From positions 17,909,485 through 17,973,484 of the forward strand of contig NC_088296.1 in the NCBI RefSeq assembly GCF_032854445.1: DNA of 64,000 bases, written 5' to 3'. The translations under genes and the position numbers were made by a program. Shown one piece after another: positions 51,428-61,500 of the stretch; position 1 is the first letter of the stretch, and each line of letters opens with the position of its first letter. Source of the stretch: Liolophura sinensis (Eukaryota > Mollusca > Polyplacophora > Chitonida > Chitonidae). The notes beneath the pieces were generated by a model. The model saw only the letters and a program-made list of their open reading frames with translations, had not been told where the DNA came from and did no database searches.

Positions 51428-54400
51428 GTGAGTAAAATAGCTCGATATTCTATCTGCCTTTCCTTTCTGAGTATAATTCAATATTTGCCCTTTTCTATAT
51501 CTGTAGATGTAAATACACGTGTGTTTCACCGGGGGAATATCCGTAAGCTGAACTAACCAAAAAAAACTGGAGGTGGATTTTTGTATATTGACAGTGACTA
51601 GCGAGTAAATTGTTTTAACATTCTCGCGGTTGACATCCGTGTGGCCCTTTGCGCAGTCTAACCATTCATTGAGTAGCATTTCACATCCACTAAACAGCAC
51701 TATAACTCTCATTATCCTCCCATAAAAATGACCCCCGCTCCATTTTTGAAAATTGAAACATCCCTGTGTACGGCGTTAAACCACCATCACGTGAATAAAG
51801 CGCCAAAACATGTACAATATCCTTGTGAACAGGCATCAGCGCCCCAGTGGTTTGTGTGCTAGTGCAGCACAGTGGCCCGAGACTCTCTCATCATTTGGTG
51901 AGTTTCAAGGTTTCTCGCTGGTGTCTTTCTTACATGCTTGTCGATGTACGTAATATTTTTACGTTTTATTGATATTTCCTAAACCCCTTTGCGTCCCAGC
52001 ATATGATAGGGAATGACATATACTGTCCGTTCCTTTGCATCCCTATGTGTTTCAGTTTTCGATGAGCTTCCATGAAAGTTAGTGCAAGTAGACGTGTTAT
52101 ATGTCTCTTGCGCGAAGGGGCTGCTAGGGTATAGTATCTGATGTGGTCATCCGAAGTTCCTTGTTCACCATTAACAACAATTTAGAATACTACTATGTTC
52201 GGTTTACATTACCGCCGCTACTAGCCACGCTTGACCTTTGAACGTAGTCTTGTTCAGACTTCCCCTTGTGTCCTCGTGAGGAACTATTTAATCAGCATTC
52301 ATCAATAAAAATGTCTCGGGTGTCCCTCTGATTATGTTTGCATGTATGTGATAAAGAAAATGATTCTGCATCATATAATAATATAATTTAAAGATGAGAC
52401 ACAGATTTTGTATTTTCTGACATCACTTCCTGCCAAATCACCGCGACTCCAGTTACCTCGGCGTTGTTCCAAATTTCTATATAAAACTTGCCAGTGGTGG
52501 CAGTGAGGTAAAGCATGTACACGTGCATACGCGCACCGGCTGTTACGTTTATCTCCAGGTATATTACACCGCCTCACTATGAAGGGATTTGAACTTGACA
52601 GATTTAGATTGGTTTTTATGAATTATATATAGGTAATAGGAAATATCGCAATATCACTTTTGCTAATATAATACATTTACGTTCCTACGCGACACGACTT
52701 TATATTCAGACATATCTGCAATGCTGCTCAGCCTGACGTTAACTAAAACTGTCTAAAATTTATATCCGCTGAGTGAAAGAGAACTGCAGCATGAAATATG
52801 CCTTGTTTTTCACTTTTTCTACATTTTGTTTTGAGAAGAACAGGCTTTAATACCTTCGTCGTGATGCTTCTTGTGTAAAACAAATATCGATACTACCGCT
52901 GATTCGTAAGCTCCGCTTGGACGATGTTAAAGGCAAACACACCAGCGTGAAGTACATGTCAGATGAAAGAAAATTAAATATTGCTCCAGGAAAATTGTTT
53001 GATTTATTTATCCAGAGCATGTTTCGACCTGGTAAAATTCATTCAAAACTTTGAATTCTACTATGGCGTTTTCTAACCATAATTGGAAAAGTGAGGTTAC
53101 TTTGGCTTTTTGCCAGTTGACACATATACATTGCTTCATTCCATTATTCAAAATGCATCTCCATTAAGGGCCATAAATGCATTGAACAAATGGACCTTGA
53201 AAAAGAACCAAGGCTGTCGATTACTTCACCTTTTCGGCCAATACCGGAATTTCCCCACCATAAAGGTGACAACATAAAGTTGACAGCCCAACCATAAAGT
53301 TCGCTTATGGAAGCAATATTCTTGAGTACGGCATAAAACACCAATCAAATAAATATATAAATAAGAACTTAAACTGATATAAATATTTATTTTTACCCCT
53401 AGATAGACTGCTGAAAACTCTTTTTTATTTTTTTAAACTCTTAATCTGGAATTAAATACTTAAATTCTTAAATTGACCCTAAAGACCATAATGCCAGTCG
53501 CCTATTACAATTACGTCACATCCGTTCTTTCCATTTACCTACAGGAGAAATTTTCGATATCCTGATTTAAATACAGCAATCTTCTATTCGTTGTCAAGAG
53601 AGTGTCGTCGACCGATTTTTGTGAACAAGAATTCGTGAACAGTGGACGGGATGGGGAAGAGATTAAGAAATTCCCTGCCCAAGGCTCGGTGTGAAACCTC
53701 ATTGCATGTGTCCTACTCGATTGAATGCAAATTTGCACATGATAGGTATACCACTGTTAGACAAATTGTGAGCGACTTCAGCAGAAGTTATTGTTGATGT
53801 GTCAAATTAAATTGCTATTTCATAGAAATATGTGGGAGTGCATTTTCGCCATGCCCAATATACTGCGCAGTATTGGCACACAAATAGTTTTTACAGTGTT
53901 GTTACTGACAGACACTCGGCTTTAACCAATTTAATAGGGTCCTTTGCGTATGTAGCACGTGTGCATGCATTGAATACCACCCGTAGTACAGTGAAGTGAC
54001 GTGCAGAATAAAAGGTAACAAGGAATGCTATCGTTTGCAATCAGCCAGCCAACCAATCACGCAATCAATCAATTAACCAATCAATCTATCCCTAGGTCAG
54101 TGTAACACCCACACGCCCCCTTGCTCGTTAACATGTCGGTGTGGAACCTCCTCTGATGTCTGTCTGCCTGTGCATGTGATGGGTTGTGGGAGTCTGGGAT
54201 GTCGGCCCGGGTGGAGCGGTCCCACGTGTCAGAAACGTGAGTAGGTATCTGCTATATAGACCTCAAGAAAATACCAGATACACTGTTTGGAAGGTAATGG
54301 TGTGCTTGGTTCAGGTCCACTGCACATCTCACGTAAAGTATGAAAAAACCTGTACACAGGCTTGTAGTGTGACTTGAATCCCCGAGTTCTGCATGGCGTA

Positions 54401-55537
54401 TTCACAGGCAAACACCATTAAAGACTGACGACAAAAATAGTTTGATTTTTTTTTTACAATTGTTTCAACTAAGAAATATGCATTTGAAACTTTGGAATCT
54501 ACGATGGCCTTGTCTGACCGTATTCGGACCAGTGACGTCACATTATGTTTTACCACTTATCTCGCATAAAACGCTTGATATCATCGTCCTAAATGCATAT
54601 ACGTATAGACCTATGAATGTATTGGCTGAATGAACCATTTCGCGAAAGAAATATGTATGTCACTTACACCGTCTGGGGCACAACAGATCACCACAGAATC
54701 TGATGTTTTAAAACTATTTTAATCGGTTGAAAACATTCTAAATTATTATTTTAATCACACTGTTTTCCTGGACAGTGTTCAATTTCTTTATTTTCATATC
54801 AACATTCGGACGGTTGTTGGTTAAACCTGCACTAAACTCCGGTTTTATCTCACCGCACGCGTATAAACGAAATACTGTTTAGAGCGGCGTAAATCACCAA
54901 CCAAAGGATAGTAGTTTAGTAGTATTTTAGTATTTATTTATTTATTTGATTGGTGTTTTACGCCGTACTCAAGAATATTTCACTTATACGACGGCGCCCA
55001 GCATTATGGTGGGAGGAAACCGGGCACAGCCCGGGGGAAACCCACGACCATCCGCAGGTTGCTGGCAGACCTTCACACTTACGGCCGGAGAGGAAGACAG
55101 CATGAGCTGGACTTGAACTCACAGCGACCGCATTGTTGAGAGACTCCTGGGTCATTACGCTGCGCTAGCGCGCTAACCGACTGAGCCACGGAGGCCCCTC
55201 ATTATTTTAGTATGTCTAACCACAAAATATATAGGGCCAGATGCCTTAGTTCCACACCTCCCTTTTTCGTGTTTTGGGTGTTTACTCTATAACTAGTTTT
55301 ATCTTCTACAGAAAATATTGTGTACAAAGCAACAAAAGTGGACTCAAGTAGTGAATTATCAGTGTCTAACAGTGACAACCTGGCCTTTGACGGGGATCTA
55401 ACCTCTGTATTTCGTTCTGCAATCGAGGCTAACCCGTCCGTGACAGTAACAGCAACGAGCTCCAGACATCCCATTCACACCATCCAGATATACAATGGAG
55501 GTATGTGCGCTTACATTATGTAGCCTTTATATCTATC

Positions 55538-55575
<38 letters not shown>

Positions 55576-58500
55576 GAAACAAAATCGTTTTTCAGGTGAT
55601 TTGAAATTCACTCTGGGTATGAAATTTTAACCCTCACTACCATTTTGACCTTTCTCTGTGTATCATGTAGGAAACCATTCTTGAGTGTCGGTATATACAT
55701 GTATAAAACTGAGTCAAGAAACATCATACCTTGTCCAGCGCACACAAACACTAATGTATACACTAAGAAAAATGAATCTGTTAGAAAGTTTGTTGTCTGA
55801 GTGATGCTACAATATATTCTTATATAATGTTGTAGACTATATCCTGCTAGTCTTATCCAATTAATAGGATATTTATGTTATATTTAGCAGAACAATACGC
55901 TGCGAAAACAGAATGCATTCTAGCATCACCCAGACAACAGACTTTCTGTTGAAGCTAACAGATTAATTTCTGAGCGTAATGGTTGGATGTCACAAGGAGT
56001 CGTCCCACTTTACCTCACACAGTGGGTCTCCGTGGTTCAGTTGGTTAACTCGCTAGCGCAGAGTACTGACCCGGGAGCCTCTCACCAATGCGGTCTCTGT
56101 GAGTTCGAGTCCAGTTCATCCTGGCTTCCTCTCCTGCCGTACGTGGAAAGGTCTACCATTAACCTGCGGATGGTGGTGGGTTTCCACCGAGTCCTGGCCA
56201 ATTTCCTCCCACCATAATGCTAACGCAGGAATATGCGCACAAATAATTAATCTGTTAATTGTAACAGAATGTCCGTTGTCTGAGAGTTGCTAGAAGGTAT
56301 TCTGTGATTACAACATAAAATTCGGCCATATTCAACGAAATATCCTGTTACTCTGATAGATTCATTATTAATTACTATTTATTTGATTGGTGTTTTTATG
56401 CCTTACTCAAGAATATTTCACTTATACTACTGCAGCCATCTTTATGGTGTGAGGAAACCGGGCAGACCCAGAGGAAAACCTACGACCATCCGCAGGTTGC
56501 AGACAGACTTTCTCACGGGAGATTGTTTAATGCTGAATTATTAGAATATGTCTGTTTTATTTAACAGAACAATCTGCTGCAATAGCAGAATACATTCTGG
56601 CAACGCTCAGACAAGACTTCCTGTTAAAATCTTGAATGATTTTTTGAGTGTTGTGGCAGTGAGTCATAAGGACTCGTCATGCATGGGCGCTAGCGTCTGA
56701 ATGAAAAAAAAAAACTCGCCATACTCATTACTGCGCAGTAATTCAACAACCACTGTCTTGTTTGCTCACACAGCATCAGCCTTTGTACAACCCGAATTTG
56801 AGTGGAGCTCTATTAGTCTACATAAAGGTACTCAAAAGCGGTAGAGACTAGCGAAATATCAAGAGCTTTCGCTGATAGTAGCTTTCAGCTTCGTCTGGTG
56901 TAGTCAAATGGAATGTCTTTTCAAAAAATATATAGGCAGATAGGCAGGACAGAACAGTGTTATTGGTTGGAGTGGAAGCTTTTATCAGAGCACTTGTGAA
57001 TAGAGCAACTAGAAGCTTTCACTACGCTCTTGGAGCATTTTATGGGAAAGTTGCTCAACAACTTTCATTGTGATCGATGGTTAATGCAACAGACGCGCGA
57101 AATGGAGAGCTGAATATCTTTTTTACACGCGCCTTTTTTGCCAAAAATCTCTGGTATAAGCTATTTAAATTTGATCGTTTTGCAGCTACAGACCTCAATG
57201 ACCTATCCGGTTTCGAGATCTACGTCAGCGCGTCGTCTGATTTCATTAACTCCAAACTGTGCTACAGAGATACCACGGCTATAGGAAAATCGGAGTACGT
57301 CATTAACTGTACACAGCCTTTGACTGGTCTTTACATCAAACTGCTCGTTCCCAAGACCACGAGCCTTGCCATCCGCGAAATGGAAGTATACGGTGAGTAT
57401 GACTCAATTATTTGAAATTAAACCTGCACGATCGACATACAGTTACACTGTGTCTTTGAGACTTTCTGAGAAAGCTCTGCAGAGTTGCGTGGTGACCTGT
57501 GCCACATCTGATTAATCTTCAAATTCCGAGCTACTCATCTGTTGTAGGTTAACAGAAGGATGCTTTCAAATCCCAGTTTATTTTTGTCATTTGAAAATGT
57601 GTGCATGTATATCAGAGGTCAATAATTGTATTGCCTTGCCTCAGTTCGACAGGGGAGATAACTGGCTGAAATGTTTATGACTGGGGTGATTTCATGTGTA
57701 TTATCACTTTATTTGTCCTTTTCTTTTGTAATTTTCTGTGACTGAGTCACTTAAATAGATCACAATTGTCATTTTGATAAAACAGTATGTGGAGAATACT
57801 GGTTCGGAAGCGAGTGTGATCGTCTGTGTAACTGTCAGTCTGCTTCCACAAGGTGTAACGGGGTAACAGGGGCGTGCCCGTACGGATGCCCGGATGGACG
57901 CAACGGAACTGACTGTTATTCAGGTATTGGTCTATCTTTCTTTAAAAATGAATATTGGGTGCCTTCGTGGTCAAGAGATTAGCGTGCTAGCACAGCACAA
58001 TGGCCTTGGGGCCTCTCACCAATGCGATCCCTGTGCACGCTGGCTTACTCACATGTCGTATGTTGGAAGGTCTGACAGCAACCAGCGGATGGTCGTGGGG
58101 ATGAAGCCTACTCCAGACCGTTTCCCTTCAACCAGATGAAGACCACCATCACATAAAATGAAATATTAGAGAATTAGATAATTAATCAAATTGTCAAAAT
58201 GTCATCTCTTCTATTTGGTTTTATACGCAATGTTAACTCAACGTGACAAGGGTACATTTTTCATTTTTCAATTTGAGACGTGGTCGATATTGCAGTAGTG
58301 GGATAAGAAAGATTGCTTCTTGGCGCGGAATCCGAATCTTCTGAAACATAAAGACATTGGAATTTCTGTTTTCGGAGCCTACGGTACAGAAAAATACTTT
58401 TTTGTTACTGTTTTTCAATGTTTTGCTTTTTTTCTTTCTTTATTTTTCTTTGCTTTTTCCATTGTCAGAATGTTTAGCTGGTAGATTTGGTCGACAATGC

Positions 58501-61500
58501 CAGAGTATCTGTCACTGTAAAAACACTGCATCGTGTGACAAAGTGGACGGGACTTGTGACGACCAGGGTTGTGCTGTCGGGTTCAAGGGAGACAACTGTC
58601 AGCGAGGTAGACTATTTCTACATTGTTATATGGTCACAGTCCACAATTAATTTCCCATGTAGATACAAGTTAACGTTTGACCTCACATCACTGTCCCTAA
58701 ATCTGCGAACCCCAAACGCTCCCGTCCGGCTGACCATCGTCCTCTCTGACAACTTCAGTCAAGTTCCTAACCGGAACAGAATTGACAAACAGCTGATAGC
58801 GGTCAGTCCCACCCAGACAGAAGAGATGAACTAGAATTTTCCCCGGCTTTTTCCTAGTGTGAATAAGATAAAAAAAAACCAAAGAAAGAAAGAAATAGGA
58901 CACTCTCTGGCTACAGAACCAGTACACCCTCTGGCTACAAAACCAGTTTTTCCATGACAGCTCAGTAGACAATGACAAATTATTTACTACATGTTGTCAC
59001 GAAAACGGGTAGACATTCGCTGTCGCAGACGATGTCAGACAAACTACACAGACAAACTATATTTAAATATACAACACTTCGACGCAATTGAGGGATGTCA
59101 CCTTGTTAGTGTCCCTTGGACCCTTGAACATTAAGAAAACTGTATTATTCTCACTGGAAAATGAAAAAAAGAGACTTTCACATTGTTTTAATCCCATGAA
59201 ATTTTCTTTTTTTATATAACTTTCCATGACTTTTTTCTAGCCTGCAGTTCCGGAGAGTTTGGAGAGGGCTGTGAAGGAAAGTGTCACTGTTACCCGGTCA
59301 ACAATTGTGACAAGGAGACTGGACAGTGTGCGGGGGATTGCCAAGCCGGATTCAAGGGAGACAATTGTCAGGAAGGTACAGAGATTTAATTCACCTTTGA
59401 GAGGGTAAACTAGTGCCACAGCTCAGATCTGAAACTGAAAATTTGCTGGCTGTACCTCTTCCGAGAATTGAAATGTTTAAGCGTACCCTTCCATGTTCTA
59501 CATCTATGTTGTACTACACGCTGGACAGAACCGTGAGGAATACTAACCCCGTACATTATACTAGGCGGAGGTGTGCTGAAAATATGTCCAGAAAATTAGA
59601 TCATTCGTTACAATTCACCACAACGCTGTTTTGCACCTGTGCTAGCGAGACCATACAGGAAATAGGAAAAGGGCGATGTCCCACTCGTTTGGACTTTGCG
59701 ACATGCATATCACCGCAGGATACACACTGGGGGCAGGAAGAATTGGTAAAGGCACTCATAAGGCTCCCCTGGGGCTCCAAGAACAATGAGAAGGAGAGAG
59801 TGAGCAAACTTCCGTCCATGCAAAAATAGGGTTTGAGTGAGTGCTTGGGGTTTAACATCGTACTTAACAATTTTTCACTCATATGACGACGAAGGAATCC
59901 CAAGTGTGCATGTAATGTACCTCCTTGTTGCAGGACGGATTTCCACCGCTCTTCCATCTAGTGCTGTTTCACTGAGACGCCTTACCGAAGGCAAGTAAGC
60001 CGCTTCGCCCGAGCCATTATACTGATACGGGTCAACAAGTCGATGCACTTTCCCTTTCATGCTGAACGTCAAGGGAGCAAGTTACAACTTCCTCTTTTTA
60101 AGGTTTCTTTTTTAAGGTATGACTCAACCCAGGATTGACCCTGGATCTACCACTCCCGAAACGAACTCTCTACCAACTATGGGGTTTGTACTCGCACCTC
60201 ATAGCGATTGAACATCTAGGGTCTTTTACATCTCGGTCACAACCTGCTCAATAGCCAGTTGTAAACATAAGATATCATCTGAGATTTTGTAACCCTGTTT
60301 CACATATTGTCTACAAGTACATGTCAGTATTTTAAAGAAAGGGCTATTGATTTATTACTGCTAGTATGAAGACCTCATTTTTCTTTTGCTGTTCAAGATT
60401 GCGAGGTCGGAAAATATGGGAGGAACTGCGCAGGAGATTGTCACTGCAAAAACCTGACCTCGTGTAACAAAGAGCACGGAAGATGTGATGCACTGGGCTG
60501 TGAAGCAGGGTACACAGGATCATATTGTAACAGAGGTACGTCACTATCTGTCAAGTGGTGTTGGAGGTGGGTGGAGGGGGGAGGGCAGAAGTGGAAGTTC
60601 ACACACTAGACTTCAGAGAACGATACCTGTTTTGTCATGGCTCACAATGGTTCTGGCAAATACCGGACAATGCGGGAGAATGATCGTTGTATTTATTACC
60701 CATAGATTTATGAGACATTGCTCATGTTTGGTCCAGATATTTACTATCGAAGCTTTCGCTGTTTTTTAATACTAGAATTACAGTTTAATTCTTAAAAAAA
60801 AATTTAAAAATGGTTATATTGAGCTGTACCACGCAGTAACTGAGCTGTACCAAGCTGTTTCTGAGCTGTACCAAGCTGTTTCTGAGCTGTACCAAGCTGT
60901 TTCTGAGCTGTACCAAGCTGTATTCAATTGGGACTACAAGGAAAGGCCAAGCATGGTACCAACCTGTCAAAGTTTGCGTGTCTACTACTTGACAAAGGTG
61001 AGGCAAGAAGAGATTAATTATCAACATTTTTAACCTTGACGATCCAGAAATAGTGCGAGTTATCACCCAATCGTGTGCACCATTAGGATTATTGGTGTGA
61101 ATGTCTGAAAATCTTGTTTACACCAGAATGTTCGACTGGCCGGTTCGGAGAGAAATGTCAGTACATATGTCACTGTAAGCACGCCATCTCGTGTAACCAT
61201 GTCAACGGAACATGTGACGAAGGCCGCTGCGCTGCTGGATACAAGGGAGATAATTGTCAAGAAGGTGAGGTTCTCTGTCATGTCTATGAATGTGGCTGGG
61301 TGGATATAAACGTACACTACGTGTAAAAAGTGTTGTTCTTTTTGGGGGTTTTTTTCTAATATGACTACGAATGTTGGCCTGGCGAAAAATAGGGAGCACT
61401 GGCCCGGATTCTGACAATGACCAAAGTGTCTATCCAAGTTAAGCACAAAGATATAAAAGTTGGGCAAAATGTAATTGTGGGTATCATTACATTGTAAGTA

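Noticed and set aside
54934-55200. Genuine tRNA genes at the SINE heads
   Set aside because: A- and B-box-like motifs are present, but they are fused to SINE bodies with target-site duplications and cannot form a full cloverleaf with confidence.
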